This document shows positions 34,087-43,869 of a DNA stretch of 64,000 nucleotides, in pieces (the stretch's first letter is position 1; every line of letters begins with the position of its first letter). The notes below the pieces were generated by a model. It had not been told where the DNA came from and searched no databases. It saw only the letters and a program-made list of their open reading frames with translations. The stretch is from Hyphomicrobiales bacterium (GTDB lineage Bacteria > Pseudomonadota > Alphaproteobacteria > Rhizobiales > Rhizobiaceae), in the NCBI GenBank assembly GCA_900489925.1, contig UEHQ01000012.1, positions 248,001 through 312,000 of the forward strand, in the 5' to 3' direction. The position numbers and the translations under genes were made by a program.

Positions 34087-34791
34087 TTAGGACACTTCCC
34101 TCTTCGCCTTCTCTTTAAGTGAAGCGTACCGATCACGCAGATCCATTTTTTCGTGATCCTTGCTTTCCATACCCCGCGCAACACTGAGACTGCGCTGTAC
34201 AGGATCTGCCAGTGCTTTCGCATCGCGCTTGATTGCCTGGGCCACCTGCCAGAATGCAAGCCATTCATCTTCAAATGAATCGGACACATAGGTGAGGTGC
34301 CGGCTTGTCTCGACCATCAGGGTTTCCGCACGCTCAAGTTCGGCTTCGTCGAACGTACCAATGGCGGACGATCTCAACGCGTAAAAATACATCGCTGCCG
34401 ATCCGCCCAACTCACGATGCGCTGTCGTGTGAAAATCGAGCGAGTTTTTCAGCCGCTCCAGGTCTGCAGCAGAGTCTGCTTTGAACTTGTCGAGACGCGC
34501 AGTGATCACTTCCTGCAATGCTGCCAAATCAGCTGCCGCAATCGCCCGCGCCTTCTCAACGGAGGTCGTAACCTCGGCTTGTCGATTGGCCGTATAGAGC
34601 GACGCCAGCGCCGTCAGGCAGGTTCCCACAACGGCGATCAACGCGCCGATCGCAAGACCGCTGAACTGGTCCAGCTTTTGGGCCCGGATGGCTTCGCCCA
34701 ACACCAGGATGGCGAAATATGCGGTAACGCCGATACAGGCCAGAAGCCCTACTGCCAGCACGATATTCACGACCGTAAGAACGCGCGGCAT
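34087..34791 (-). CDS. Two-helix membrane protein with coiled coil
   Basis: A 234-residue protein with two N-terminal membrane helices (about residues 5-28 and 42-66) separated by a short loop. It continues into a long helical, Ala/Asp/Lys-rich region likely to form a coiled coil (residues about 70-115) and a second helical domain. The start at 34791 has GGAAG upstream. It follows the Cys-rich gene by two bases on the same strand, implying one operon. No family recognised; the topology suggests a membrane-anchored scaffold or effector. Confidence 0.7.
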   Translation of the reverse strand: MPRVLTVVNIVLAVGLLACIGVTAYFAILVLGEAIRAQKLDQFSGLAIGALIAVVGTCLTALASLYTANRQAEVTTSVEKARAIAAADLAALQEVITARLDKFKADSAADLERLKNSLDFHTTAHRELGGSAAMYFYALRSSAIGTFDEAELERAETLMVETSRHLTYVSDSFEDEWLAFWQVAQAIKRDAKALADPVQRSLSVARGMESKDHEKMDLRDRYASLKEKAKREVS

Positions 34792-34793
34792 GA

Positions 34794-35117
34794 TTATCGC
34801 TTCCTTTGACAGCGACCGCTGTAACATCTGCACGCTGGGTTGACGCAATCAATGTTGGCTTTGCAGCGTCCACCGCATTTGCTTTGGATCAGATTGGCGG
34901 CATCCCGGATGCTCTCCGGTACCCAACGGTAAGCGTCAACGTTGCCTAAAGAACCCAATTGTCGGGCGATATCATTTGCCTTGCCACGGGTGATATCCGG
35001 AATGAATATCTGCTCCTCGTCGCCCGAGGGCACAATGAACCAATAGATGCCGGTGCCGCGATCATCGTCGTGCGCGTTCTCTACGGTGTCAGGTCTGGTG
35101 AGATCGCCTGCGGGCAT
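34794..35117 (-). CDS. Small protein with C-terminal cysteine cluster
   Basis: A 107-residue protein without a signal peptide. The first 80 residues look like a compact alpha/beta domain (GTGIYWFIVPSGDEEQIFIP). The last 28 residues contain six Cys with spacing C-x3-C-x5-C-x4-C-x-C-x4-C plus several Arg/Lys, resembling a knottin, zinc-binding or defensin-like module. The start at 35117 has GAGGT upstream. It forms a two-gene operon with the membrane protein. Function unknown. Confidence 0.68.
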   Translation of the reverse strand: MPAGDLTRPDTVENAHDDDRGTGIYWFIVPSGDEEQIFIPDITRGKANDIARQLGSLGNVDAYRWVPESIRDAANLIQSKCGGRCKANIDCVNPACRCYSGRCQRKR

Positions 35118-35282
35118 GTGCTACCTCATGGCAGTTCACGTTCAACCCAATGCCAGAAGTTTAGTCCGACCCGAGCAGCCATGCAACATAGAGTCGAGGC
35201 TCTCATCAACACAAGTCTACCTCGTGATAAGCGTGAGAAGGCCGGCGCAGGGGTGTTTGCGCCGGCCCCTCCAGTCTGCCAG

Positions 35283-36788
35283 TTAAGCGGCCGAGAACGG
35301 CACCGCTACGAAGGTCTTGTTATCGCCGCGCTGTATGAGCAGCAGCACTGACTTCTTTTCGGCCCTCGCCGCGGCAGCAACCGCAGTCTTGGCTTCACTG
35401 GCATCGTGGATCGCCTTGCCGTTGACCGACAAGATGATGTCACCAGCCTCGAGCCCTGCTTCGGCTGCCGGCTTGTCTGGTGAGACGTCCGCAACAACGG
35501 CGCCTTCAACACCCTTGGGAACGCCGATGCGTTCGCGCACCTGCGGCGTCAGGTCTGCAAGGGAAACCCCTATCCTCGGACCAGCCGGAGTTGCCTTCTC
35601 CGCGCCGTTGAACGCTGCCTGCTGGGGTTTTGCGTCGTCGTTCCCACCGATCGCGACCTTGAGATCGACACTCTTGCCATCGCGCCAGACCGTGATGGTC
35701 TGCTTGTCGCCAGGCGAGAGATCGGCAACGAGCCGCGACAGATCCTTGGGCGTGGAAACGGCCTTTTCTCCGACGGCGGTAATCGTGTCGCCCTGCTTGA
35801 TGCCGGCATCAGCTGCTGGGGAACCCTTCGTCACGTCGGCGACAAGCGCACCGGCGGGCTTCGCCAGACCGAGCGCATCGGCGACATCCTGCGACACCGG
35901 CTGGATCTGGACGCCCAGATAACCGTGGTCGATGGAGCCGTCCTTCTGGAGCTTGGCGACAATCATCTTGGCTTCGTCCGCGGGGATGGCGAAACCGACG
36001 CCGACACTGCCGCCGTTCGGCGAATAGATCGCGGTATTGATCCCGACGACCTTGCCGTCGCTACCCACGAGCGGGCCGCCAGAGTTGCCGTGATTGATGG
36101 GAGCATCGATCTGAATGAAGTCGTCATACGGACCGCTGTGCAGATCCCTGCCGCGGGCTGACACGATGCCGGCAGTCACGGTTGTGCCGATGCCGAAGGG
36201 GTTTCCGATGGCAAGAACCTGATCGCCCAGCCGGAGCTTGTCGGAGTCACCCCAGGCAACGGTCGGCAGCGGCTGCTTCGCATCGACCTTGACGACGGCA
36301 AGGTCGGCTTTCGGATCGGCACCGACGAGCTTGGCGGTCAGTTCGGTTCCGTCATCCAGCGTCACCTTGATATCGGTAGCATTCTCGATCACATGGTTGT
36401 TGGTGACGATGTAGCCATCCGGGCTAACGATGAAGCCTGAGCCCAAGGCCTGTGCACGCTCGCCAGATTGCGGTTCGGGAGCCTGATGCGGCATGGGAAT
36501 GCCCTGTTCGCCGAAGAACTGCTTGAACTGCTCCTGCATCTGCGAGTTATCGTCTCCCTCGTCCTGTGCCGGTGCCTTCATCTTCGTGACGATGGTCACG
36601 ACGGCGGGCTTGTCGGCGTCGACGATGGACGAGAAGGAGTTGTTTGCGGCAACACCAGTCACCGATGCACTCGCAGGTGCTGCGAAGGCCGATGAGGTCT
36701 GGTAGGCGAGCGGGACAGAGGCCGCGCCGGCTATGATTGCTGCGCCAAGGAGTGCCGCCCTGCGGCGGCTTTTGATAATATTTGTCAC
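35283..36788 (-). CDS. degP: Periplasmic Do-family serine protease
   Basis: A 501-residue DegP/HtrA-type protease and chaperone. An N-terminal export signal (about residues 1-36) leads into the trypsin-like domain. The catalytic His is in VTNNHVIE, Asp in DLAVVKVD, and Ser in HGNSGGPLVG; two PDZ domains follow (from about residues 290 and 400). It degrades or refolds misfolded envelope proteins. A 260-bp upstream region contains an AT-rich promoter area. It is monocistronic here. Rhizobial genomes usually carry several paralogues, so degP is a family-level name. Confidence 0.92.
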   Translation of the reverse strand: MTNIIKSRRRAALLGAAIIAGAASVPLAYQTSSAFAAPASASVTGVAANNSFSSIVDADKPAVVTIVTKMKAPAQDEGDDNSQMQEQFKQFFGEQGIPMPHQAPEPQSGERAQALGSGFIVSPDGYIVTNNHVIENATDIKVTLDDGTELTAKLVGADPKADLAVVKVDAKQPLPTVAWGDSDKLRLGDQVLAIGNPFGIGTTVTAGIVSARGRDLHSGPYDDFIQIDAPINHGNSGGPLVGSDGKVVGINTAIYSPNGGSVGVGFAIPADEAKMIVAKLQKDGSIDHGYLGVQIQPVSQDVADALGLAKPAGALVADVTKGSPAADAGIKQGDTITAVGEKAVSTPKDLSRLVADLSPGDKQTITVWRDGKSVDLKVAIGGNDDAKPQQAAFNGAEKATPAGPRIGVSLADLTPQVRERIGVPKGVEGAVVADVSPDKPAAEAGLEAGDIILSVNGKAIHDASEAKTAVAAAARAEKKSVLLLIQRGDNKTFVAVPFSAA

Positions 36789-36911
36789 GGTGTCCGTCCT
36801 GATGAGAGTTATTCGAACCGCGTAAAGCCGAAACTCATCGCGTGGACTAAATATGAAACCGTGAATCTATATTTACAAATTAAAGGTTCATTACATTTTC
36901 ATTGCTGAAAC

Positions 36912-36923
36912 GTAATGTATTAC
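36912..36923. promoter_or_regulatory. Palindrome in degP upstream region
   Basis: GTAATGTATTAC, with 5-bp arms, lies about 125 bp before the protease gene in an AT-rich stretch; a further CATTAC/GTAATG pair flanks it. Candidate regulator site; identity unknown. Confidence 0.3.
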
Positions 36924-37048
36924 TCCCATTTATTACTTAAATGTCATCTGGAAGATCCGCCGATTTCCGCGGCATGGCGGGTGACTGTTCTGCATTGTGC
37001 TTGGCGGCTACCCGGCCAGAAAATGGGGCTGGCCACCAACGACAATCC

Positions 37049-37945
37049 TCATGCTGAACCTTTCACATACGCCAGAAGATGAGCAAGGAGCAGCGCTGCG
37101 TATCGTGGCAACTGGGCTTCCTTTCGAACACAGACATAGAGATCTCGCTCCGTCCAGCTTTCGGCGATCGGCAAGACGCGGTATTGCATGTGTTGGGCGT
37201 ATCGGCGCGCCGCGCTCTCCGGCACGATGCCAATTCCCGCGCCGCATTCGACCATTTTGCAGAGCGCTTCGAAACTGTCGGTGCGTATCCGGATATGGGG
37301 CTTGCGGCCAAGCTCGTTCGCCAACCGCCGCAGAAATTGCGACAGCGCCACCTTCTCGCGCAGCGCAATCATGGGAAAATCCAGGATTTCCGAGAACGCG
37401 ACAGGGGCGGATAACGGCGAGTCCGGCGGAACGATGAGCATCAGGCGGTCCGGCATGAAGCGCCAGCGTTCAAGGCCCGTCATGTCGGCGGAGGAGGCGA
37501 CAATGCCGATATCGGCATCGCCGTTCTTGAGCATGTTGACGACCTCGAAGCTCGGCTTATCCTGGACCGTGACATTGATCTGCGGATTGGCTGCCAGGAA
37601 CGTACCAAGGGCGAGCGGCATGTGTTCGGAAAGCATGTTCGTGTTGGACAGCAGCCGGACGCGTCCCCTGCTGCCTGCGGCAAACTCCTGCAGCTCCAGT
37701 TCCGCATTGCGCGCATCGTCGACCAGCTGTCGCGCCCGCCGGGCCAGCATTTCGCCGGCTAGGGTCGGACGGATGCCGCGACCGGTTCTCTCGAAAAGCT
37801 CGAGGCCAACAGATGTTTCAAGTCGACGAAGCCGAGTGCTGACGGCGGCGACGACGACATTGTTGGCGGCTGCGGCTGCTGTAAGGCTTCCCCCGTCGAT
37901 GGCGGAGAGAAATATCCTGAGATCCGTGAGGTCAAATTTCGGCAT
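37049..37945 (-). CDS. LysR-family transcriptional regulator
   Basis: A 298-residue LysR regulator. The N-terminal HTH is FLSAIDGGSLTAAAAANN with VVVAAVSTRLRRLE, and the C-terminal two-lobed effector domain begins near residue 90. It is divergent from the membrane dehydrogenase operon starting at 38231, with about 285 bp between them. By the usual LysR pattern it may control that operon. Effector unknown. Confidence 0.9.
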   Translation of the reverse strand: MPKFDLTDLRIFLSAIDGGSLTAAAAANNVVVAAVSTRLRRLETSVGLELFERTGRGIRPTLAGEMLARRARQLVDDARNAELELQEFAAGSRGRVRLLSNTNMLSEHMPLALGTFLAANPQINVTVQDKPSFEVVNMLKNGDADIGIVASSADMTGLERWRFMPDRLMLIVPPDSPLSAPVAFSEILDFPMIALREKVALSQFLRRLANELGRKPHIRIRTDSFEALCKMVECGAGIGIVPESAARRYAQHMQYRVLPIAESWTERDLYVCVRKEAQLPRYAALLLAHLLAYVKGSA

Positions 37946-38230
37946 AAGCTTTCACTTTTTATGAAATCTGCTTCTATGACAAACTGATGTTCATTGCCAG
38001 CGCCGCAGCGTTATGAGCGTGACCAAGCCGCACACGCGACACATCGACACGCCGCTGGATCGCTCCATGCGACCAGTTAAGCAGGCATCTCCATGCCTGA
38101 ATTGCTCCCCGCGAGTGGCATTCATGCCGATGTTGGCGTCTGGAGTGCGGCGACGCGGATCAGCCTTGCTCGTGGGAGGCGAAGCTGGGTCTGGTAGTTG
38201 TTGTTCATGCTTGATGAAAGCACGCCGACC

Positions 38231-39676
38231 ATGCTCAATTTTCCTCCCACGCAGCAGCCATCGCTGTTCCGCTCGCGACGCTTGACGGGCCTCTGTCTTT
38301 CCGCGCTGGTCGCAATGGCGGGTAGCGCTTTCGCACAAGAGGCGTCGGGTGCACCGTCCGACCTCGTTTCCCGCGGCCGCTATCTTGCCACAGCCGCTGA
38401 CTGCGCGGCCTGTCACACGGCACCCCACGGCGGCCAGCCTTTCGCAGGCGGCTATGGCATAGCCTCGCCACTCGGCACGATCTTTTCCACCAACATCACT
38501 CCCTCGAAGGAAAACGGGATCGGCAGCTATAGCGAAGAGGATTTCGCCCGCGCCGTTCGCGACGGTGTCGCCAAGGATGGAAGCCACCTTTATCCGGCCA
38601 TGCCCTACACGGCCTATTCCAAGCTCACCGATGACGACATGAAGGCGCTCTACGCCTACTTCATGACTGACGTGAAACCGGTCGAAAGTGCCCCGCAAAA
38701 GACCGAACTGCCCTTCCCCTTCAACATCCGCGCATCCATGGCAGGCTGGAACCTTCTGTTCCTTGGCAGGGACCGCTTCAAGCCTTATCCGCAGCGATCC
38801 GAACAGTGGAACCGCGGCGCCTATCTCGCCGAAGCGCTGGAACACTGCAGCACCTGCCACAGCCCGCGCAATCTGCTGATGGCCGAATCCTCCAGTAGGC
38901 CTCTGGCCGGCGGCTCGCTCGGTTCCTGGTATGCGCCGAACATCACCTCCGATCCGACAAGCGGCAACGGCGGCTGGTCCGAAGATGAGCTTGTCCAGTA
39001 CATGCGCACCGGCCATGTCACGGGCAAGGCCCAGGCAGCCGGCCCGATGGCCGAAGCTGTCGAAAACAGCCTGCAGCATCTCACCGACGACGATCTCAGG
39101 GCGATTGCCGTCTATGTGAAGTCGACCGAGCCCGTTGCTACCGGTGCCGCCAAGTCACGATACGACTATGGCAAGCCTTCCGAGACCGAAGCAACGCTGC
39201 GCGGCCTGCCGGGCCAGGCTGCGAATGAAAACGGCTTCCATATTTTCAGTGGCAGCTGTGCTACCTGCCATCAGGTCAATGGTCAGGGCAACGCGTTCTA
39301 TCCCTCGCTGTTCCACAACACCGCGACCGGCGCCGCCGAGCCGGACAACCTGATCGCTACCGTCCTCTTCGGTCTCAGCCGCACGGTGGGTGACGCACAT
39401 GTCTTCATGCCGGCCTTCGGCCAAACAGCCTCCTACACAGATCGCCTGTCGGACAAGGATGTCGCCGACGTCAGCAATTACGTGCTGACGCAGTTCGGCA
39501 ATCCTAATGTGAAGGTGACTGCGAAGGATGTCGCGCGCATCCGCGACGGTGGCGAAAAGCCGCTGATTGCCAAGCTTGCGCCCTATACGGTCCCCACTGC
39601 CATCGCCGCAGCGCTGATCGTCCTCGCCGCACTCGCTTTCGCGCTGCGCAGACAGACGCGCCGGGCCCTCGCCTGA
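38231..39676 (+). CDS. Triheme cytochrome c subunit of GMC-type dehydrogenase
   Basis: About 481 residues. A signal peptide ends near residue 36 (SAFA-QEAS). Three heme c sites are CAACH (58-62), CSTCH (206-210) and CATCH (343-347), matching the cytochrome subunits of gluconate, sorbitol and fructose dehydrogenases. A C-terminal helix (about residues 452-475) anchors it in the inner membrane. It passes electrons from the flavoprotein to ubiquinone. Starts at 38207 or 38198 are also possible; 38231 gives the tidiest signal peptide. First gene of the operon cytochrome, small subunit, flavoprotein. Confidence 0.9.
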   Translation: MLNFPPTQQPSLFRSRRLTGLCLSALVAMAGSAFAQEASGAPSDLVSRGRYLATAADCAACHTAPHGGQPFAGGYGIASPLGTIFSTNITPSKENGIGSYSEEDFARAVRDGVAKDGSHLYPAMPYTAYSKLTDDDMKALYAYFMTDVKPVESAPQKTELPFPFNIRASMAGWNLLFLGRDRFKPYPQRSEQWNRGAYLAEALEHCSTCHSPRNLLMAESSSRPLAGGSLGSWYAPNITSDPTSGNGGWSEDELVQYMRTGHVTGKAQAAGPMAEAVENSLQHLTDDDLRAIAVYVKSTEPVATGAAKSRYDYGKPSETEATLRGLPGQAANENGFHIFSGSCATCHQVNGQGNAFYPSLFHNTATGAAEPDNLIATVLFGLSRTVGDAHVFMPAFGQTASYTDRLSDKDVADVSNYVLTQFGNPNVKVTAKDVARIRDGGEKPLIAKLAPYTVPTAIAAALIVLAALAFALRRQTRRALA

Positions 39677-39725
39677 CGCCTGCCCCCTCATTCAATCGCA
39701 TCGAACCCTTTGCGGGAGATCATTT

Positions 39726-40256
39726 ATGCCATCAGAGATTTCTCAACCCGCCGCGCGTGTGGCGCAAGGAATGAGCCGCCGTGCGCTGCTGCGCGGCTCC
39801 GCGGCCATCGGCGGCCTCGCCGTCATGGCCGCCATCGGCGCGCCGCTGCCGGCTGCTGCTGCCGATTCAGATATACAGACCTTCACGCGGCTCTCCGAAT
39901 TCCTCACGGGCTACCAGCTGGATCCCGTTCTCGGTGCTCGCTATTTCGCGGCACTCGTCAAACGCAGCCAGACGTTTACAGCCGACGTAACCGCGTTGCA
40001 GCGGGTCGTTACGCAGTCCGGCGCGGCCGACATGGATGCCTTCCTGGCGCTGCCGGCACTCGACCCCGCCGCGAAGGCAACGGCCACCACGATCGTCTCC
40101 GCCTGGTATCTGGGTGTTGTCGGCGAGCCGGCGGATGCAGAGCTCATCACCTATGCCGAGGCGCTGATGTACCGCCCGACGCGCGGCATTCTTCCCATTC
40201 CGACCTACGGACCCGGCCCCAACAACTGGGGCCCCAAGCCCGACAGCAAGATCTGA
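39726..40256 (+). CDS. Tat-exported small subunit of membrane dehydrogenase
   Basis: A 176-residue protein of the sorbitol dehydrogenase small-subunit family. A twin-arginine signal (SRRALLRGSAAIGG, residues about 17-30) implies folding and export together with the flavoprotein, which lacks its own signal. The mature part has LSEFLTGYQLDPVLGARYF and ends with the family-typical PTYGPGPNNWGPKP. It is a maturation/export partner rather than a redox protein. It lies 49 bp after the cytochrome gene and 13 bp before the flavoprotein gene. Confidence 0.87.
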   Translation: MPSEISQPAARVAQGMSRRALLRGSAAIGGLAVMAAIGAPLPAAAADSDIQTFTRLSEFLTGYQLDPVLGARYFAALVKRSQTFTADVTALQRVVTQSGAADMDAFLALPALDPAAKATATTIVSAWYLGVVGEPADAELITYAEALMYRPTRGILPIPTYGPGPNNWGPKPDSKI

Positions 40257-40269
40257 CAGGAGCAAGACA

Positions 40270-41904
40270 ATGGCAAACGACTCTTATGATGCCGATTTGA
40301 TCGTCATTGGCTCCGGCGTCATGGGCGGCATCGTCGCCGCAAACCTCGCAAAGGCAGGCAAGAAGGTCATCGTGCTAGAGGCAGGCCCGCGCGTGAACCG
40401 CCGCGAGATCGTCGAGACCTTTCGCAACGCGCCCGTTAAGCTTTCGTTGGCCAACGCCAAGCTGCAGGGCGCGGGGTCACCGTTTCCGAGCCTTCCGCAC
40501 GCGCCATCCACCTATGGCGACTATCTGCAGTATGAGGGCCCGGTAAAGTACAACACCTCCTACCTGCGCGTGGTCGGCGGCACCACTTGGCACTTCGGTT
40601 CGGCGCTCTGGCGCATGATTCCAAACGACTTCAAGATCCAGTCGCTCTACGGCCGCGGCCGCGACTGGCCGATAGGCTACGACGATCTCGAACAGTATTA
40701 CAACAAGGCCGAGCTGGAACTCGGCGTCACCGGCCTCGACGGCCAGGACGAGAGCGGCCAAGGCGGCGGTCCAATGCCGCCGCGCACCATGCCCTTCCCG
40801 ATGAAGCAGCTTAATTCGAGCTACATGTTCAAGACGCTGGCGGAAAAGCTCTCCGTCGGCGGCTTCAACCCGGTTCTCGAGCCGCATGGCCGCGCCTCGC
40901 GCCCCTACGGCAACCGCCCGGTCTGCGCCGGCAACAACAACTGCAACCCGGTCTGTCCGATCGGCGCCAAGTATGACGGCTCGATGCATATCGACGAAGC
41001 TGAACGTCACGGCGCCAAGCTTCTCGACAATTCGGTGGTCTACAAGATCGAAGCCGGCGAAGATGGCAAGATCACCGCCATCTGGTACAAGAAGCCCGAC
41101 AATTCCGAGCACAAGCTGACGGCCCGTTATTTCGTGCTCGCGGCCTATGGCATCGAATCGGCCAAGCTGCTGTTGCTCTCGACCTCCGACAAATACCCGA
41201 ACGGTATTGCCAACTCGTCTGACCAGGTCGGTCGCAACCTCATGGACCATACCGGCATCAGCATGAACATGCTGACCAAGGAGGACATGTGGCCCGGCGA
41301 AGGCCCGACGGAACTACTGGTCTACCTGAACCAGCGCGACGGGGCGTTCCGCAAGGATTATCCGAGTTACAAGATCAAGGTTCGCAATACCGTACCGACC
41401 GCCCAGATGACGGAAGGCTTCATCAAGAAGGGCATCCTCGGTTCGAAGCTCGACGAGCAGATCCGCAAGTATTCGGCCCGATCGCTGAACTGGGCAATCG
41501 ACTTCGAGCCCTTGCCTCTGGCCGAGAACCGCGTCACCCCGAGCAAGACCAAGTTCGACGCGCTGGGCATCCCGGTGCCGGTTCTCTACTACAGCGTCAC
41601 GGACTACTGGAACGCCGGTCGCGACCGTGGCCTGCAGGATCTCAACAAGATCGCCGAACTGCTCGATGCCGAGGTGCTGTCGACCGACGTGAAATGGCAG
41701 AACCGCCAGCACGTCATGGGCACGACACGCATGGGCGACGACCCGAAGGACTCCGTCGTCGATCGCGACTGCCGCACGCATGACCACCAGAACATGTTCA
41801 TCGCGGGCACCAGCGTGATGCCGTCTGCCTCGTGCATGAACCCGACGCTGACGGGTGCTGCGCTGAGCGTCCGCATCGCGGAGCAGTTGCTGAAGGAAAT
41901 ATAG
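40270..41904 (+). CDS. GMC-family FAD dehydrogenase catalytic subunit
   Basis: A 544-residue flavoprotein of the glucose-methanol-choline family. The FAD motif IVIGSGVMGGIVAANLA is at residues 11-27. A Cys cluster (C219, C225, C229 in VCAGNNNCNPVCP) matches the 3Fe-4S site of three-subunit FAD sugar dehydrogenases. The catalytic His is in QHVMGTTRMG and the partner Asn in SCMNPTLTG. It should oxidise a sugar, polyol or sugar acid in the periplasm and pass electrons to the triheme cytochrome. Gluconate, 2-ketogluconate, sorbitol or fructose are possible substrates; sequence alone does not decide. Confidence 0.92.
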   Translation: MANDSYDADLIVIGSGVMGGIVAANLAKAGKKVIVLEAGPRVNRREIVETFRNAPVKLSLANAKLQGAGSPFPSLPHAPSTYGDYLQYEGPVKYNTSYLRVVGGTTWHFGSALWRMIPNDFKIQSLYGRGRDWPIGYDDLEQYYNKAELELGVTGLDGQDESGQGGGPMPPRTMPFPMKQLNSSYMFKTLAEKLSVGGFNPVLEPHGRASRPYGNRPVCAGNNNCNPVCPIGAKYDGSMHIDEAERHGAKLLDNSVVYKIEAGEDGKITAIWYKKPDNSEHKLTARYFVLAAYGIESAKLLLLSTSDKYPNGIANSSDQVGRNLMDHTGISMNMLTKEDMWPGEGPTELLVYLNQRDGAFRKDYPSYKIKVRNTVPTAQMTEGFIKKGILGSKLDEQIRKYSARSLNWAIDFEPLPLAENRVTPSKTKFDALGIPVPVLYYSVTDYWNAGRDRGLQDLNKIAELLDAEVLSTDVKWQNRQHVMGTTRMGDDPKDSVVDRDCRTHDHQNMFIAGTSVMPSASCMNPTLTGAALSVRIAEQLLKEI

Positions 41905-41978
41905 GCCTCGTCGCAGGACGTCTCGTCGAACATGCGACGCGGGACGGGCAACACCGCCCGTCCCACGTCAAGTTGCCG

Positions 41979-42464
41979 TCAATTGCCGCCGTGTGCGGCA
42001 ATCGCCTCCTGGAGATCTTTGAGCTCCTCGCAGCCCGCCGGGCAAAGTTGCTTCAGCGAAGCAAGCTGCAGCTTCGCTTGTTCCGTATTGCCAGTCTGCA
42101 GATAGAGTTCGCCGAGATATTCGTGCGCAGCCTTGTGATCCGGCTGCAACTCGAGAGCCTTGTTGTAGTAGGAGAGCGAGGTGTCGTATTGGCCGGTCAT
42201 GCGCAGTGTGTAGCCCAGCAGATTATAGACGTCTGCCTGCTGGTTATCCTCGGCAAGACCGCGCAGCTCTTCCAGCGCACCGGCATAGTCCTTGGCCGCG
42301 ATCTTGGCGCGTACCGAGGTCAGATCCGGGCCGTTGCCTGTTTGCATGTCGTCGATTGCGAAGGCGGGCATGGCTGTCAGCGTCGAGATCGCGGAACCTG
42401 CTGCCGATACCGCGCAGAAGCCAATGACGGCAGCGACGAGGTAACTTGTGGACAGTCCTTTCAT
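41979..42464 (-). CDS. Exported TPR-repeat protein
   Basis: A 161-residue periplasmic protein. The signal peptide is residues 1-36 (cleavage near AFA). Two or three tetratricopeptide repeats follow, the clearest being DVYNLLGYTLRMTGQYDTSL and HEYLGELYLQTGNTEQAK. It ends with a Cys pair (LCPAGCEEL) that may form a disulfide. TPRs mediate protein contacts. It follows the exported metallo-hydrolase gene by 12 bp on the same strand, so the two are probably cotranscribed. Confidence 0.8.
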   Translation of the reverse strand: MKGLSTSYLVAAVIGFCAVSAAGSAISTLTAMPAFAIDDMQTGNGPDLTSVRAKIAAKDYAGALEELRGLAEDNQQADVYNLLGYTLRMTGQYDTSLSYYNKALELQPDHKAAHEYLGELYLQTGNTEQAKLQLASLKQLCPAGCEELKDLQEAIAAHGGN

Positions 42465-42476
42465 GACTGTGTCTCC

Positions 42477-43451
42477 TCAGGCTTGGATGGTTGGCGTGAA
42501 GGCATAGGCATTTCCGTCCTTGACGAAGCTGCCGGAGCCCGGGAACGGGAAGTGCGAACCGCAGATGGCGATCTTGTCGGCGATGACGCGATCAATCAGC
42601 TTGCGGCGACTGGTGATGGCCATCGGCCCGTCCTGATCGTAGCTGCCTTGCCATTCCGGATGCGGGGCAAGAAGCGCCGGGACATACATGATGTCGGCCG
42701 AAACCAGCAGCTGGCTGTTTGCGGAGCTGACGAGATAGCCTGCGTGCCCCGGGGTGTGCCCGGGCGCCGATACGAGCTGGATCCCGGGTGCCACCTCCGC
42801 GCCGTCCTCGACAAGCTTCCAGTTCTTCCAGGTCGGGAAAACCGCGGCTATCCGTTTTCCGGCGGGCTTTCGCCCCTCGGGAAGCGAGTTGGCTCGGGCG
42901 GGATCCGTCCACCAGTTGTATTCGGTGGAGTGGACGACAAGCTCGGCGTTCGGGAAGACAGAGGCGTTCGATCCCTTCTCCATGAGCCCCCAGACGTGAT
43001 CGGGGTGAAAATGGGAGATCATGACGGTATCGATCTTCTTATAGTCGATGCCGGCGGCGGCCATATTGGCCGGAAGGTGGGTCGCGTTGGCCTGCCATTG
43101 GCCAACGCCCGAGCCGGCATCCATCATGATCAGCCGGCCGCCTAGATTGAGCACGACGACGGTCAGCGGGATCGGCATGAAATCGGTCGGCAGATTGGCC
43201 TTCGCCAACGCCGCCTTCGTCTCATCGACCGAAGCGTTCTTGATGAAGGCCGGATCATGCGGCTTTCGCCAGATGCCGTCGTAGATCGCGGTTACTTCGA
43301 TGTCGCCAACCTTGTAGCGGTAAAAGCCGGTCGCCGGTTCGTCGGGCGATGCGGCAAGGGCTGGCGCCACTATTTCCAGTTTCGATGCCAGGCCGAATGC
43401 GGCTGCGGCAGCAGCCGATCCGAGCACGGCGCGGCGTGACATTTCGAACAT
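42477..43451 (-). CDS. Tat-exported MBL-fold metallo-hydrolase
   Basis: A 324-residue metallo-beta-lactamase-fold hydrolase. The start at 43451 has AAGGAGG upstream. A twin-arginine signal (SRRAVLGSAAAAAAFG) targets it to the periplasm. The metal motif HFHPDHVWG (H-x-H-x-D-H) and later ligands (HTPGHAGY, SADIMY and GSHFPFPG) are present, indicating a dinuclear zinc site. Typical substrates are lactones, esters or phosphotriesters. Being convergent with a membrane sugar dehydrogenase suggests a periplasmic lactonase role, but that is inference. Confidence 0.85.
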   Translation of the reverse strand: MFEMSRRAVLGSAAAAAAFGLASKLEIVAPALAASPDEPATGFYRYKVGDIEVTAIYDGIWRKPHDPAFIKNASVDETKAALAKANLPTDFMPIPLTVVVLNLGGRLIMMDAGSGVGQWQANATHLPANMAAAGIDYKKIDTVMISHFHPDHVWGLMEKGSNASVFPNAELVVHSTEYNWWTDPARANSLPEGRKPAGKRIAAVFPTWKNWKLVEDGAEVAPGIQLVSAPGHTPGHAGYLVSSANSQLLVSADIMYVPALLAPHPEWQGSYDQDGPMAITSRRKLIDRVIADKIAICGSHFPFPGSGSFVKDGNAYAFTPTIQA

Positions 43452-43869
43452 GGTAATGCCTCCTTGAGCTTTGAAGGGTGGCTCTGAGCGAGGCGCAACA
43501 ATCTGCGATATCCTCGCTGGGAAAATAGATCGCACCGCCCCAGGCGTTATTCCGACCAGGCACGCGATTTCACGCAACCATCTGAAATAAAACGCGTAAT
43601 TTTCGTATCGTCATTCGAGATCGAAAAAAGTCCGGTCGTCTGGAATAAAACCGGGCCCCGGATGATCTTGATCATGAGCGGCCGTTGCGCGTGCACCGAC
43701 CGGAGGATTAGAATCGGCTGGGTCTGCAGCCCCTGAGGATGTGATGACTGATATCAGTATCGCCTGCCCCGTCCTGCTCGACGACCGGCTGCTCTCGGCC
43801 GCGTGGCGCTGGCGCTCTTGGTCGCTTGCGAAACTCGTTGCAAGAGCCACGATAGTGATCGTCTGCCTC

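Noticed and set aside
43741..43869. N-terminal extension of the ECF sigma factor
   Set aside because: Trp/Arg-rich sequence not found in sigma region 2; the ATG at 43870 gives a normal family length.
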